From Oceanobacillus bengalensis (lineage in GTDB: Bacteria; Bacillota; Bacilli; Bacillales; Amphibacillaceae): DNA of 64,000 nt. The stretch covers positions 140,681 to 204,680 of the forward strand of contig NZ_RBZO01000002.1 in assembly GCF_003628445.1 (NCBI RefSeq), in the 5' to 3' direction. This document shows positions 9,083-18,634 of the stretch, one piece after another. The first letter of the stretch is position 1. Each line of letters opens with the position of its first letter. The position numbers were made by a program, and so were the translations under genes. The notes under the pieces are model-generated. The model was not told the DNA's origin and made no database searches. It worked only from the letters and a program-made list of their open reading frames with translations.

Positions 9083-9108
9083 AAATATAACTCCTTTACA
9101 TTTTATGT

Positions 9109-9146
9109 ATCAACTTTTTTTGATATATAAATCAAAAAAAGTTGAT
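9109..9146 (-). promoter_or_regulatory. Tandem ArsR operator dyads between arsR and the permease
   Basis: ATCAACTTTTTTTGAT (9109-9124) and ATCAAAAAAAGTTGAT (9131-9146) are inverted copies of each other. Each is itself of the form ATCAA-N6-TTGAT. The same pattern occurs twice upstream of the arsR gene. Confidence 0.65.
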
Positions 9147-9173
9147 TTATATAATAAATAACTAAGATACCCG

Positions 9174-9494
9174 TTAGAAAATTTTACAACAAGTATCTTC
9201 AGATAAGACAAACTGTATTTGTTCTTCATTAATTTTATAATAATTCCATGTACCATGTTTTTCTGGAATCAGAATATTAACATTTACTAATTTTTTTAAG
9301 TGATAAGATAGTTTTGATTGCTTTAACTCTAATTTTTCTTCTAAATCACAGACACACAAAGATTTATTTGGACTTTTACTAATTTCATTTATAATTTTTA
9401 ATCTTATTTTATCAGCTAATGCATTAAACATATTTTCATAAAAATCAAGTGCCTCATCTTCACCTAATTCATTTACCTTTTTAATTAATTCCAT
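9174..9494 (-). CDS. arsR: ArsR family repressor (ars operon 1)
   Basis: This 106-residue winged-helix repressor would release DNA on binding a metalloid. The fold is visible as FNALADKIRLKIINEI, SLCVCDLEEKLELKQSKLSYHLKKLVNVNIL (recognition helix) and GTWNYYKINEEQ (wing). CVCD provides the usual ArsR Cys pair, and CCKIF at the C-terminus adds a third potential ligand. ATG 9494 follows GGAGGTGAAATA. It heads the minus-strand operon with the permease and CC protein. ATCAA-N6-TTGAT dyads flank it on both sides, supporting autoregulation. Confidence 0.9.
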   Translation of the reverse strand: MELIKKVNELGEDEALDFYENMFNALADKIRLKIINEISKSPNKSLCVCDLEEKLELKQSKLSYHLKKLVNVNILIPEKHGTWNYYKINEEQIQFVLSEDTCCKIF

Positions 9495-9515
9495 TATTTC
9501 ACCTCCAACTAATAC

Positions 9516-9592
9516 ATCAATTTTTTTTGATTTATTAACAGTATATTATCCATAAAATTAAATTGCAACCTTTTTAATCAAATTTATTTGAT
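9516..9592 (-). promoter_or_regulatory. ArsR operator dyads upstream of arsR
   Basis: ATCAATTTTTTTTGAT (9516-9531) and ATCAAATTTATTTGAT (9577-9592) repeat the ATCAA-N6-TTGAT pattern seen at 9109-9146, four copies in all. They would cover the promoter of the minus-strand operon. Confidence 0.65.
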
Positions 9593-9637
9593 GAATTCCC
9601 CCTTAACTCCCTTTTAACACGATGTTCCGCATGAGAG

Positions 9638-9763
9638 TTGTTCGAAAAGAACTATAAAATTGACTTTGTTTTCAACACTAGGATTTTAGAAAAGCCTGCT
9701 GGATTACAAGAACGGTGGAAAAAAGTTAGAAAAACGCATCAAATCAAGTATTTAAATTATTAA
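9638..9763 (+). other. Possible gene remnant, 41 codons
   Basis: A short TTG-started frame encodes a basic, non-membrane peptide ending in RWKKVRKTHQIKYLNY. There is no good ribosome site and no recognised family. It may be the end of a lost gene or chance. The rest of 9593-9860 shows nothing else I can support. Confidence 0.15.
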
Positions 9764-9860
9764 TATATGCGTATAAGAATTTTAATCTAAAGAATAGTAG
9801 TAGGAGTAAAATAAAATGATTTCTTAAAATTTCATGTTTCTGTGTATTAATCCATTGAAT

Positions 9861-9885
9861 ATATAAGCAAATAGTTATATACTAA
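9861..9885 (+). promoter_or_regulatory. ArsR2 operator upstream of arsR-arsB-arsC
   Basis: This 25-bp element (ATATAAGC..ATAGTTATATA..TAA) matches the one at 12062-12086 at 22 of 25 positions. It lies 33 bp before the arsR start. Confidence 0.7.
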
Positions 9886-9917
9886 TTCCATAATAAATAA
9901 TAAAAAGGGGGATTTAA

Positions 9918-10262
9918 ATGCTGCAAATATCTTTTGAAATAGACAAAGCTGCGAACATTTTAAAACTGCTTGGTGACAAGACACGTCTAACGATGATGAA
10001 ATTAATGGATAATCACGCTTGTTGTGTATGTGAATTTGTAGAAATATTTCAGTTCAGTCAACCAGCTGTTAGTCAACACTTGCGTAAGCTTAAAGATTTA
10101 GGACTGGTAGTGGAAGAAAGGAAAGGACAATGGATTTTCTACTCAGTAAATAAAAATAATGAGTATTATTCATTTATTCAACCAATTCTTGATCAACTTC
10201 CGAGTCAGGACTATAAAATAAAAGAACTAGAAGAAAAAGGTACACGAATTAATTGTTGTTAA
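9918..10262 (+). CDS. arsR: ArsR family arsenic repressor (ars operon 2)
   Basis: This 114-residue winged-helix repressor has [16 protein letters not shown], the As(III)-binding [11 protein letters not shown], the recognition helix [20 protein letters not shown] and a KGQWIFYSV wing. It ends in a Cys pair (NCC). ATG 9918 follows AAAAAGGGGG. It leads arsB (17 bp on) and arsC. The 25-bp operator upstream recurs in front of arsD-arsA, so one repressor probably controls both units. Confidence 0.92.
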   Translation: MLQISFEIDKAANILKLLGDKTRLTMMKLMDNHACCVCEFVEIFQFSQPAVSQHLRKLKDLGLVVEERKGQWIFYSVNKNNEYYSFIQPILDQLPSQDYKIKELEEKGTRINCC

Positions 10263-10278
10263 TATTGGAGGTATTATT

Positions 10279-11577
10279 TTGTCAACAACGCTTATACTCG
10301 CAATACTCATATTTGTAGCAACCCTCGTCCTAGTCATTTGGCAACCAAAAGGTTTAAATATTGGTTGGTCTGCAATGGGAGGAGCAGTTTTAGCTCTAAT
10401 TGTAGGAGTCGTAGGGTTTAGTGATGTAATCGAAGTAACACAAATCGTTTGGAACGCCACATTGGCATTCGTAGCAATCATTCTTATTTCTTTAATTTTG
10501 GATGAAATTGGATTATTCGAATGGGCTGCCTTACATATGGCCCGTTTTGCAAAGGGTAATGGAATAAAAATGTTTGTCTATATCAGTATATTAGGTGCGA
10601 TTGTTGCTGCCTTGTTTGCGAATGATGGTGCAGCGTTAATTCTTACACCAATCGTACTTGCTATGGTACGTAATTTAAATTTCAAAGAAAAAATGATTTT
10701 TCCGTTTATCATGGCGAGTGGTTTTATCGCTGATACAACATCATTACCATTCATTGTCAGTAACTTAGTAAATATTGTGTCTGCAGACTTCTTTGGTATC
10801 GGATTTGTTGAATATGCTTCACGAATGATTATTCCAAATTTATTTTCATTAGTTGCAACGATTTCAGTGTTACTGATTTACTTTAGAAAAAGTATTCCAA
10901 GGTCGTATGATGTTTCTAAATTAACCGAACCTAGAAATGCTATTAAAGATCATAAAATGTTTCGTCTATCATGGTATGTCCTTGGCTTATTAGTAATTGG
11001 ATACTTTACTAGTGAATTTATCAATATACCTGTTTCTATTATTGCAGGAACCATTGCTATCTTCTTTATTATTATGGGTAGACAAAGTTCCGCAGTAAAT
11101 ACAAAAAACGCTATTAAGGGAGCGCCGTGGGATATTGTGTTCTTTTCCATCGGAATGTATGTCGTGGTATATGGATTAGGAAATGCGGGACTCACCACTG
11201 CTCTAGCAAGTGTCATTCAAATGGTTGCCGAAGAAGGCTTATTTATTGCTACCGTTGGAATGGGGTTCATTGCTGCTTTTCTATCATCCATTATGAATAA
11301 TATGCCAACGGTAATGATTGATGCTTTAGCAATCGCAGAAACAAATACATCGGGTGTGTTAAGGGAAGCACTTATTTATGCGAATGTTGTCGGATCAGAC
11401 TTGGGTCCAAAAATAACACCAATTGGTTCTTTAGCAACATTAGTATGGCTTCATGTTCTTTCACAAAAAGGAATTAAGATTTCTTGGGGAACGTATTTCA
11501 AGACTGGTATTATTCTAACGCTACCAATCTTATTTATCACGTTACTAGGTCTATATTTAACATTAACTATATTTTAA
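10279..11577 (+). CDS. arsB: Arsenite efflux permease ArsB
   Basis: This 432-residue, about 12-helix antiporter of the ArsB/IT superfamily extrudes As(III) and Sb(III). It can work alone or as the membrane partner of ArsA. Motifs such as [18 protein letters not shown] and [17 protein letters not shown] match the paired inverted-repeat cores of the family. The start is TTG 10279 with TTGGAGGTATTA upstream, 17 bp after arsR. It is co-transcribed with arsR and arsC. Confidence 0.94.
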   Translation: MSTTLILAILIFVATLVLVIWQPKGLNIGWSAMGGAVLALIVGVVGFSDVIEVTQIVWNATLAFVAIILISLILDEIGLFEWAALHMARFAKGNGIKMFVYISILGAIVAALFANDGAALILTPIVLAMVRNLNFKEKMIFPFIMASGFIADTTSLPFIVSNLVNIVSADFFGIGFVEYASRMIIPNLFSLVATISVLLIYFRKSIPRSYDVSKLTEPRNAIKDHKMFRLSWYVLGLLVIGYFTSEFINIPVSIIAGTIAIFFIIMGRQSSAVNTKNAIKGAPWDIVFFSIGMYVVVYGLGNAGLTTALASVIQMVAEEGLFIATVGMGFIAAFLSSIMNNMPTVMIDALAIAETNTSGVLREALIYANVVGSDLGPKITPIGSLATLVWLHVLSQKGIKISWGTYFKTGIILTLPILFITLLGLYLTLTIF

Positions 11578-11592
11578 TAAAGGAGTATTTAT

Positions 11593-12012
11593 ATGGGTAA
11601 AAAAACAATTTATTTCTTATGCACAGGTAACTCTTGCAGAAGTCAAATGGCAGAAGGCTGGGCAAAAAAGTATCTTGGAGATGAATGGGAAGTTCGAAGT
11701 GCAGGCATTGAAGCACATGGATTAAATCCCAATGCCGTAAAAGCCATGAAGGAAGTTGGTATTGATATAACAGATCAAAAATCGAAAACTATTGACCCAG
11801 AATTTTTAAATAACGCAACAATGGCTGTCACCTTATGTGGTGATGCAAAGGATAGTTGTCCAATGACGCCTGCTCATGTAAAAAGAGAACATTGGGGATT
11901 TGATGATCCAGCTAAATCAGAAGGTACGGAAGAGGAAGTATGGCAAGTATTTCAGCGTGTTCGGGACGAAATTGGTGAACGAATTAAACGATTTGCAGAA
12001 ACCGAAGAATGA
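11593..12012 (+). CDS. arsC: Arsenate reductase, thioredoxin-coupled
   Basis: This 139-residue low-molecular-weight phosphatase-type reductase converts As(V) to As(III) for export. The P-loop CTGNSCRS holds Cys10 (nucleophile) and Cys15. Cys82 and Cys89 in [10 protein letters not shown] form the redox relay to thioredoxin, exactly as in the B. subtilis and S. aureus pI258 enzymes. The ribosome site AAAGGAG precedes ATG 11593, 15 bp after arsB. The length is standard. Confidence 0.96.
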   Translation: MGKKTIYFLCTGNSCRSQMAEGWAKKYLGDEWEVRSAGIEAHGLNPNAVKAMKEVGIDITDQKSKTIDPEFLNNATMAVTLCGDAKDSCPMTPAHVKREHWGFDDPAKSEGTEEEVWQVFQRVRDEIGERIKRFAETEE

Positions 12013-12061
12013 CTGGTAGATAAGCCGTGAGAATATACTCAAAGCTTATCTATCTGATACC

Positions 12062-12086
12062 ATATAAGTATATAGTTATATATTAA
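12062..12086 (+). promoter_or_regulatory. Second ArsR2 operator, upstream of arsD
   Basis: This copy of the 25-bp element at 9861-9885 has three mismatches. It makes arsD-arsA a separate transcription unit under the same control. Confidence 0.7.
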
Positions 12087-12105
12087 TGGACTGGAGGTAT
12101 TACCT

Positions 12106-12462
12106 ATGAAAAAAGTAGAAATCTTTGACCCAGCTATGTGCTGTTCAACAGGAGTTTGTGGACCTAGTGTCGATCCAAACCTAACAAGAGTAGCTTCTGC
12201 AGTTTATTCAATGGAACAAAAAGGCGTGGACATCAAGCGATTTAATTTAGCAAATGACCCTGCAGCTTTTGCAGATAATAAAACGGTAAATCAGGTTCTT
12301 CAAGAAAAAGGAGCAGATGCACTTCCAGTAATACTTTTAGATGGGGAAGTAGTTAAAGTCGGTGAATATCCAACCAATGAGGAATTTGCGGAATGGTTGG
12401 AAGTAAGTGCGGAGGAATTGACTCAGAAACCTTGTGTACGTGTTTCAGTAAAACTCGATTAA
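12106..12462 (+). CDS. arsD: ArsD arsenic metallochaperone
   Basis: This 118-residue protein hands As(III) to ArsA. MKKVEIFDPAMCCSTGVCGP has the essential Cys12-Cys13-Cys18 site; a thioredoxin-like fold is expected. A C-terminal Cys (KPCVRV) is present, but the vicinal C-terminal pairs of the R773 protein are absent, as in most homologues. It begins the arsD-arsA unit, with GGAGG before ATG 12106 and arsA 14 bp downstream. Confidence 0.94.
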   Translation: MKKVEIFDPAMCCSTGVCGPSVDPNLTRVASAVYSMEQKGVDIKRFNLANDPAAFADNKTVNQVLQEKGADALPVILLDGEVVKVGEYPTNEEFAEWLEVSAEELTQKPCVRVSVKLD

Positions 12463-12476
12463 AGGAGCATCTTAAA

Positions 12477-14249
12477 ATGTATACACGTTATAATCCGAAA
12501 CAGCATGTCGAAACACCTTATCTATTTTTTACTGGCAAAGGTGGGGTTGGAAAAACGTCCGTAGCATGTGCAACAGCAGTAGCACTTGCTGATCAAGGAA
12601 AAAAGGTTTTGTTAGTCAGTACGGATCCTGCTTCTAATTTGCAGGATGTATTTGAAATCGAGTTATCTCGTGAGCCTGTTGGAATTCCAAGTGTAAAAAA
12701 CTTATTTGCGAGTAATATTGATCCAGAAGAAGCAGCCAGAGTATATCGTGAGAAAACGGTTGGACCATATCGGGATAAACTTCCAGAATCGGTAGTCAAT
12801 CAGATGGAGGAACAGCTTTCTGGAGCATGTACAGTAGAAATTGCCACATTTGATGAATTCTCTCATTTATTAGCTGATGATAGAATTTTTACTCAATATG
12901 ATCATGTATTGTTTGACACTGCTCCAACAGGTCATACGCTTCGTTTATTATCCCTACCTACAGCATGGTCAGGTTATTTGGAGGAAGCAACACATGGTGC
13001 TTCCTGCTTGGGTCCATTGTCAGGACTTGATGATAAGAAGGATATGTACCAAAAAGCAGTTGAATCCCTTTCTGATGGTGAAAAAACAACACTAATCTTA
13101 GTTGCAAGACCAGAGGAATCCACACTGATTGAAGCTAACCGTGCATCATCAGAGCTTGGAGAGATTGGCATCAAAAAACAAATGCTTATCATAAATGGAC
13201 TATTGCAGTCTTATGACCAAAATGATGAGGTATCTACTGCGTTTTACGAAGGGCAGCAAGAAGCATTAACGAAAACACCAGAGGAACTGAAAAAAATTCA
13301 AACCTATTCATTGCCTTTTGTATCGTATTCCCTAATTGGTATGGATCGTCTTCGACAAATTGTTAGCGATGAACCTTTAGTTGAATTCAAGGAGACTAGT
13401 GAGGATACGGAACTTGCACCACTTTCTGAACTAAAGGATGTAATTGATGATTTTTCATCTAAAAATACTCGTGTTATTTTTACAATGGGTAAAGGTGGAG
13501 TTGGAAAAACATCAGTCGCTGCAGCAATCGCAGTTGGATTGACGGAAAAAGGGCATAAAGTTCATTTAACAACAACTGACCCAGCAGCACATCTGGAATA
13601 TATGTTCCAAAACGGTACTGTTAATGAGAATTTATCCATCAGCAGTATTAACCCAGAAGTAGAAGTAGAAGCTTACAAAAAAGAAGTAATTACTAATGCT
13701 GGTGAATTGAATGATGACGAACTTGCCTTCTTACAGGAAGACCTTGAGTCTCCATGTACGGAAGAGATTGCGGTGTTCCGTGCTTTTGCCGATGTAGTAG
13801 AAAGGTCTGAACAAGAAATTGTTGTTATCGATACTGCACCAACCGGGCATACGTTGCTTTTACTTGATTCATCGGAGGCTTATCACAAGGAAATGAGCCG
13901 TTCTACAGGTGAAATTCCAGAAAGTGTGAAAAAGTTATTGCCAAGACTGCGTAACCCAGAAGAGACAGGGGTAGTCGTTGTTACATTGACAGAAGCAACT
14001 CCTGTTTTTGAGGCAACACGCTTGCAGGATGACTTAAAGCGAGCAGAGTTAACTCCAAAATGGTGGGTCATCAATCGAAGTTTATATGCAACAGGAACAA
14101 CAGATAAAGTATTAAAAGCACGTGCAGCATCGGAAAAGCAATGGATTAAGAAAGTACAAGAAGAATTAGCTGATAATAGTGCGTTAATCCCTTGGATGAA
14201 GGAAGTAAAAATAGGCTATGACCAATTGAAGAAATTTGTTCAACTTTAA
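12477..14249 (+). CDS. arsA: ArsA arsenite-stimulated ATPase, two-domain
   Basis: This 590-residue ATPase energises ArsB. Two homologous halves each have a deviant Walker A (GKGGVGKT at residues 20-27 and again from residue 338) and the DTAPTGHTLRLL / DTAPTGHTLLLL switch motif. Metal-site cysteines lie in SGACTVEIA, GASCLGP and ESPCTEEIA. I chose ATG 12477 (ribosome site AAAGGAG) rather than the 28-codon longer frame that overlaps arsD. It is followed by the HesB-like gene 21 bp on, which is likely in the same transcript. Confidence 0.95.
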   Translation: MYTRYNPKQHVETPYLFFTGKGGVGKTSVACATAVALADQGKKVLLVSTDPASNLQDVFEIELSREPVGIPSVKNLFASNIDPEEAARVYREKTVGPYRDKLPESVVNQMEEQLSGACTVEIATFDEFSHLLADDRIFTQYDHVLFDTAPTGHTLRLLSLPTAWSGYLEEATHGASCLGPLSGLDDKKDMYQKAVESLSDGEKTTLILVARPEESTLIEANRASSELGEIGIKKQMLIINGLLQSYDQNDEVSTAFYEGQQEALTKTPEELKKIQTYSLPFVSYSLIGMDRLRQIVSDEPLVEFKETSEDTELAPLSELKDVIDDFSSKNTRVIFTMGKGGVGKTSVAAAIAVGLTEKGHKVHLTTTDPAAHLEYMFQNGTVNENLSISSINPEVEVEAYKKEVITNAGELNDDELAFLQEDLESPCTEEIAVFRAFADVVERSEQEIVVIDTAPTGHTLLLLDSSEAYHKEMSRSTGEIPESVKKLLPRLRNPEETGVVVVTLTEATPVFEATRLQDDLKRAELTPKWWVINRSLYATGTTDKVLKARAASEKQWIKKVQEELADNSALIPWMKEVKIGYDQLKKFVQL

Positions 14250-14270
14250 AAAATAAGGGGAGGAATTATA

Positions 14271-14552
14271 ATGAATATCACAGAAAAGGCTAAAAATAAA
14301 TTACAGGTTATTTTTCAAGAAAAGGGTGCAGAAGGTATTCGCTTCTATTCAATGGGGGCGGGATGTTGTGGTCCGCAATTAGGTATTTCTCTAGATGCGC
14401 CTGAAGAAAACGATATTGTGGAAGAAATTGATGGAATTAAAGTAGCCATTGATAAGGTTGTTAAAGATACTGTAGAAGGATTAACATTAGATGACGATGA
14501 AACACCAAACGGATCGCAATTTGTGTTACTAGGAATGGATCAGTGCTGCTAA
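14271..14552 (+). CDS. HesB/IscA-like protein of the ars cluster
   Basis: This 93-residue protein has a HesB/IscA-type fold: ITEKAKNKLQVIFQEKGAEGIRFY, the segment MGAGCCGPQLGISLDAP, and a C-terminal DQCC. The Cys pairs replace the usual IscA C-x(n)-CGC spacing, so an iron-sulfur role is not certain. Metalloid sensing or binding is an alternative. It sits between arsA and the CoA-disulfide reductase with strong ribosome sites, implying a stress-repair or thiol-handling role in the arsenic unit. Confidence 0.75.
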   Translation: MNITEKAKNKLQVIFQEKGAEGIRFYSMGAGCCGPQLGISLDAPEENDIVEEIDGIKVAIDKVVKDTVEGLTLDDDETPNGSQFVLLGMDQCC

Positions 14553-14591
14553 GAATAAACATCAAGATAAGATCTGGAGGATTATAAACAT

Positions 14592-16235
14592 ATGAAGATA
14601 ATTATTATTGGTTCAGTTGCAGCTGGTACATCTGTTGCTGCAAAGGCACGCAGAAACGATGAAAATGCAGAAATCACGTTATATAATGCAGACTATGATA
14701 TCTCTTATTCCATTTGTGGAATTCCCTACTTTTTAGGGGGAGAAGTCGATGAGTTAGAGACATTAACACCGAGAAGTGCTGCATGGTTTAAAAAACGTTA
14801 CAATGTGGACATTCATACACGTCATGAAGTTATAGGGATAGATACAGATAAGAAATCAGTCACGGTTAAAAATTTAGATACCAGTGAGACGAAACAGGAC
14901 AATTATGATACATTGGTCTTTGCGACTGGTGCTACTCCAACCACCCCACCAATTAAAGGGGGAGACATGAAACACGTCTTTCATGTCCGCAATATCCAAA
15001 ACACAGCAACAATAAATTCGTTTATGGTTTCTAATAATCCGAAAAAGGTGACTATCATCGGTGCTGGTTTCATCGGACTTGAAATGGCAGAACAGTTGAC
15101 TCATAAAGGATTAGAAGTAACGATTGTACAGCGTAGCAATCAGATTATGCCGCATTTGGATAAAGATATGGCATCCCGTGTAGAAGAACATATCCGAGAT
15201 AACGGAGTAAACTTGTTATTAAACGAAGAAGCAACTGTGATTACAGAGAATGCTGTGCAAACAAAAAGTGGAAATGTCATTGATTCTGACATAGTTATTT
15301 TAGCAACTGGTGTGAGACCTAATACCAAACTGGCAAAAGAAATTGGTGTCGAATTGGGTGCATCTGGAGCAATAAAAGTAAATCCGAAAATGCAAACCAA
15401 TCTGTCTGATATTTATGCTGTTGGGGACGTAGCAGAAAGCTTTTCAATTATAACAGGAAAACCTATTTATCGTCCGTTAGGCTCTACAGCCAATAAAATG
15501 GGACGTATAGCTGGAGATGTAATTACTGGAGGTGATTTGGAACACCGCGGTATTTTAGGTACAGGAATTTTAAGGGTGTTTGACTTAGCGGTAGGCTATA
15601 CCGGTTTAAGTGAAAAAGGGGCTAAGACAGAAGGGTTTGATATTGAAGTATTACACAATATTAAGCCTTCGAGAGCAGAGTACCTTGGTGGAAAAGAATT
15701 AATAATCAAGGCGATTGCAGATAGAAAAACAAGCCAAATTTTAGGTGTGCAAATCGTAGGAGAAGATGGAGTCGATAAGCGAATCGATGTATTCGTAACG
15801 GCTATCTCCTTTAAAGCAAAAGCTGAAGACTTATTCCATTTGGATTTAGCATACGCACCACCATTCAGTACAACTAAAGATCCCGTTATGTACACTGGGA
15901 TGGCTTTACAAAATGCGATAGATAAGAAAAATAAACTGATTACCCCACAAGAATTAACGGATAGAATCGATAGCGGAGAAAGGTTCCAGATTATTGATGC
16001 AAGAGCAACGAAACAGTATGAGGTATCGAAAGTGGATGGAGCAGTAAATATTCCATTGGCAAAGTTGCGTGATGAAGCGAAGAATTTGGATCCTAATATC
16101 CCTACCGTAACGTATTGTAATAAAGGTGTTACAGGAAATGCTGCCCAGAATGTGTTAAAAAATATGGGTTTTAAAGAGGTATTTAATCTTTCTGGCGGGA
16201 ATAAGAATTATCAGAGTTTTAAACGAAAGTTATAA
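14592..16235 (+). CDS. cdr: CoA-disulfide reductase with C-terminal rhodanese domain
   Basis: This 547-residue flavoprotein of the pyridine nucleotide-disulfide oxidoreductase class has an N-terminal FAD motif (IIIGSVAAGTSVAAKARR) and the single redox Cys42 in SICGIPYFLGG. An NAD(P)H site (IIGAGFIGLEMAEQL), a dimer domain, and a rhodanese domain (about 460-547) with Cys509 in TYCNKGVTGNAA follow. Such fusions reduce CoA disulfide or persulfides. In an arsenic cluster it likely keeps low-molecular thiols reduced or handles thioarsenic or persulfide species (inference). GGAGG precedes ATG 14592, and it lies 39 bp after the HesB-like gene. Confidence 0.88.
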   Translation: MKIIIIGSVAAGTSVAAKARRNDENAEITLYNADYDISYSICGIPYFLGGEVDELETLTPRSAAWFKKRYNVDIHTRHEVIGIDTDKKSVTVKNLDTSETKQDNYDTLVFATGATPTTPPIKGGDMKHVFHVRNIQNTATINSFMVSNNPKKVTIIGAGFIGLEMAEQLTHKGLEVTIVQRSNQIMPHLDKDMASRVEEHIRDNGVNLLLNEEATVITENAVQTKSGNVIDSDIVILATGVRPNTKLAKEIGVELGASGAIKVNPKMQTNLSDIYAVGDVAESFSIITGKPIYRPLGSTANKMGRIAGDVITGGDLEHRGILGTGILRVFDLAVGYTGLSEKGAKTEGFDIEVLHNIKPSRAEYLGGKELIIKAIADRKTSQILGVQIVGEDGVDKRIDVFVTAISFKAKAEDLFHLDLAYAPPFSTTKDPVMYTGMALQNAIDKKNKLITPQELTDRIDSGERFQIIDARATKQYEVSKVDGAVNIPLAKLRDEAKNLDPNIPTVTYCNKGVTGNAAQNVLKNMGFKEVFNLSGGNKNYQSFKRKL

Positions 16236-16316
16236 AGAAAAACTATTAGGAGTAAAGATGTTTAGTGTCTTTTAATGATAGCAAGTTAGTTGTAACAGAA
16301 AAATTTAATCATATAC

Positions 16317-16348
16317 TTGACCGTGTACTAAGGTACACGGTTTATTAT
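16317..16348 (+). promoter_or_regulatory. MerR-type operator-promoter
   Basis: TTGACC (16317-16322) and TATTAT (16343-16348) are 20 bp apart, the over-long spacing of MerR-activated promoters. Between them is the perfect dyad CCGTGTAC-TAAG-GTACACGG (16321-16340), which matches the mer operator pattern. Confidence 0.85.
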
Positions 16349-16367
16349 GTTTCTAGGGGTGAATTAT

Positions 16368-16766
16368 TTGAGTTACCGAATCAGTGTATTTGCAGAAAAA
16401 TGTGGTGTAAATAAAGAGACAATTAGATATTACGAACAAAAAGGATTATTGCAAGAGCCTTTCCGAACGAATGCTAGGTATAGGATTTATTCAGATGACA
16501 ATGTTAAGCGTGTAAAATTTATCAAAAGACTCCAAGACCTTGGGTTTACATTAAATGAAATTTATAAATTACTTGGCGTTGTTGATAATGATGAGGTTCG
16601 CTGCCGAAATATGTTCGAATTTGTATCGCAAAAGGAGAAAGCGGTTCGAAAACAGATTGAAGATTTAAAGCGAATCGAATCTATGCTACTGGATTTAAAA
16701 AGAAGATGCCCAGATCAAAAAGAATTACATCATTGTCCTATTATCGAATCACTAATTGTTGATTAG
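16368..16766 (+). CDS. merR: MerR family mercury-responsive regulator
   Basis: This roughly 132-residue activator/repressor has an N-terminal winged helix (CGVNKETIRYYEQKGLL) and a long dimerisation helix. Its Hg(II) ligands are in RCRNMF, RRCPDQ and HHCPII, the three-Cys arrangement of Bacillus MerR. The start is TTG 16368, preceded by AGGGGTGA; an ATG at 16347 overlaps the -10 box and has no ribosome site. It is divergent from nothing: its operator-promoter is directly upstream, and merA follows 45 bp downstream in the same direction, so both are expressed together. Confidence 0.9.
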   Translation: MSYRISVFAEKCGVNKETIRYYEQKGLLQEPFRTNARYRIYSDDNVKRVKFIKRLQDLGFTLNEIYKLLGVVDNDEVRCRNMFEFVSQKEKAVRKQIEDLKRIESMLLDLKRRCPDQKELHHCPIIESLIVD

Positions 16767-16811
16767 GGATAAGTATTACTGAATTATTTATAGAACTTAG
16801 GAGGAATAATT

Positions 16812-18452
16812 ATGAAAAAATATCGGCTTAATATCGAGGGGATGAGCTGTTCAGGATGTGAGCAGCATATTAATATTGCATTAACTAGTATTGGTGCTAA
16901 AAACATTGAAACTAGTTTTCGATGTGGTGTATCTGTTTTTGAATTACCAAATGACGTTAATGTAGATAAAGTAAAAATGGTAATTACGCAAGCAAAATAC
17001 CAACCTAAAGATATAGAAGAAATTTCATTACAAAAAAATGTAGAGTTAGATCATCAGGCTGGTTATGATTTACTAATTATTGGCTCAGGTGGGGCTGCTT
17101 TTTCCGCTGCCATTAAAGCTATCGAATATGGTGCAAAGGTTGGTATGATTGAACGTGGAATAGTTGGTGGAACTTGTGTAAATATTGGTTGTGTTCCATC
17201 AAAAACGCTTCTTAAAGCAGGAGAAATCAATCGCTTGGCTAAAACAAATCCATTTGCAGGACTACAAACATCTTCCGATAAAGTAGAATTAAATTCATTA
17301 ATGGAACAAAAGGATGAATTAGTTAGTGGTCTTCGCAAACAAAAGTATATTGATTTAATCGAAGAATATGGAATTGATTTGATTGTGGGTCAAGCGAAGT
17401 TTGTTGATGAAAATACAGTTGAAGTAAATGGGAAAAATTTTTCATCAAAACGATTCCTAATCGCAACAGGTGCGTCTCCTTTTGTACCGCCTATTTCTGG
17501 TCTTAAAGAAGTGGATTATTTGACAAGTACATCGTTACTTGAGCTAAAAGAGGTTCCTAAACGTTTAACGGTTGTCGGTTCTGGATTCATTGGTTTGGAG
17601 CTTGGGCAAATGTTTCATAATTTGGGTTCTGAAGTAACACTTATACAAAGAGGCGAACGAATATTAAAAGGCTATGAACCAGAGATTTCAGAAGTTGCGG
17701 AAAAAGCACTAAGTGAACAAGGGATATATTTTGTAAAAGGTGCGGTTTTAGAACGAGTTGAACAAAAAGGAGAAATAAAAAAAGTTTATGTCACTGTAGA
17801 TGGAAAACAAAATGTTATAGAAAGTGAACAACTTTTTATTGCTGCAGGAAGACAACCCAATACCAAAGAATTAAACTTAAAAGCTGCCGGTGTCAATGTT
17901 GGGTCTTGTAATGAGATAAAAATAAATGAATATGCCCAAACAAATAATAAAAATATCTATGCTGCTGGAGATGTCACATTGGGTCCTCAATTCGTTTATG
18001 TAGCTGCTTATGAAGGGAAAACTGTTGCTGATAATGCTATTGGCAGTTTGAATCGTAAACTAAATTTAGAGGTAGTACCTAGCGTTGTATTTACATATCC
18101 TTCAATCGCTACGGTTGGTTTAACGGAGGAACAGGCAAAAGAAAAAGGATATGAAGTAAAAATATCCGTATTACCTTTAGATTCTGTCCCTAGAGCAATC
18201 GTAAATAGAGAAACTACTGGTGTAATTAAATTAGTAGCAGAAGAAAAATCATTAAAGGTATTAGGAATTCATATCGTGGCAGAAAATGCAGGAGATGTAA
18301 TCTATGCTGGAACATTAGCCGTAAAATTTGGATTAACTATTGAAGATTTAACAGAGAGCCTAGCTCCGTATTTAACAATGTCAGAAGGATTAAAATTGGC
18401 TGCTCTTTCAATTGATAAAGATGTTTCCAAATTATCTTGTTGTGCAGGATAA
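16812..18452 (+). CDS. merA: Mercuric reductase
   Basis: This 546-residue NADPH-dependent flavoenzyme reduces Hg(II) to Hg(0). An N-terminal HMA domain carries GMSCSGC (Cys13, Cys16). The catalytic pair GGTCVNIGC is Cys122/Cys127, and the C-terminal SCCAG supplies the Cys543-Cys544 pair that receives Hg(II). FAD and NADPH GxGxxG motifs are clear. GGAGG precedes ATG 16812. No merT, merP, merC, merE or merB is recognised nearby, so mercury entry must rely on another transporter or leak. Confidence 0.95.
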   Translation: MKKYRLNIEGMSCSGCEQHINIALTSIGAKNIETSFRCGVSVFELPNDVNVDKVKMVITQAKYQPKDIEEISLQKNVELDHQAGYDLLIIGSGGAAFSAAIKAIEYGAKVGMIERGIVGGTCVNIGCVPSKTLLKAGEINRLAKTNPFAGLQTSSDKVELNSLMEQKDELVSGLRKQKYIDLIEEYGIDLIVGQAKFVDENTVEVNGKNFSSKRFLIATGASPFVPPISGLKEVDYLTSTSLLELKEVPKRLTVVGSGFIGLELGQMFHNLGSEVTLIQRGERILKGYEPEISEVAEKALSEQGIYFVKGAVLERVEQKGEIKKVYVTVDGKQNVIESEQLFIAAGRQPNTKELNLKAAGVNVGSCNEIKINEYAQTNNKNIYAAGDVTLGPQFVYVAAYEGKTVADNAIGSLNRKLNLEVVPSVVFTYPSIATVGLTEEQAKEKGYEVKISVLPLDSVPRAIVNRETTGVIKLVAEEKSLKVLGIHIVAENAGDVIYAGTLAVKFGLTIEDLTESLAPYLTMSEGLKLAALSIDKDVSKLSCCAG

Positions 18453-18634
18453 AAATAATATAATATACCTAAAACGAGTATTTATCTAAGTTGTAAAAAT
18501 AACTTTTGACCCCTATAGTATTTGTTAGATATTAACAAAAATCAGTTTTAAATTAGTAATGAAAATTAAAGTGATAGTCTCTCACTATTCTAAGGTATTA
18601 GCTCATGAAGTAAACACCTTTCCTCTTACTTTAG

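Noticed and set aside
5531..9600. Integrase and att duplication for an island at the ssrA 3' end
   Set aside because: ssrA is a classic integration site, but no integrase frame and no second CGTCTCCACCA-type copy were seen within the window.
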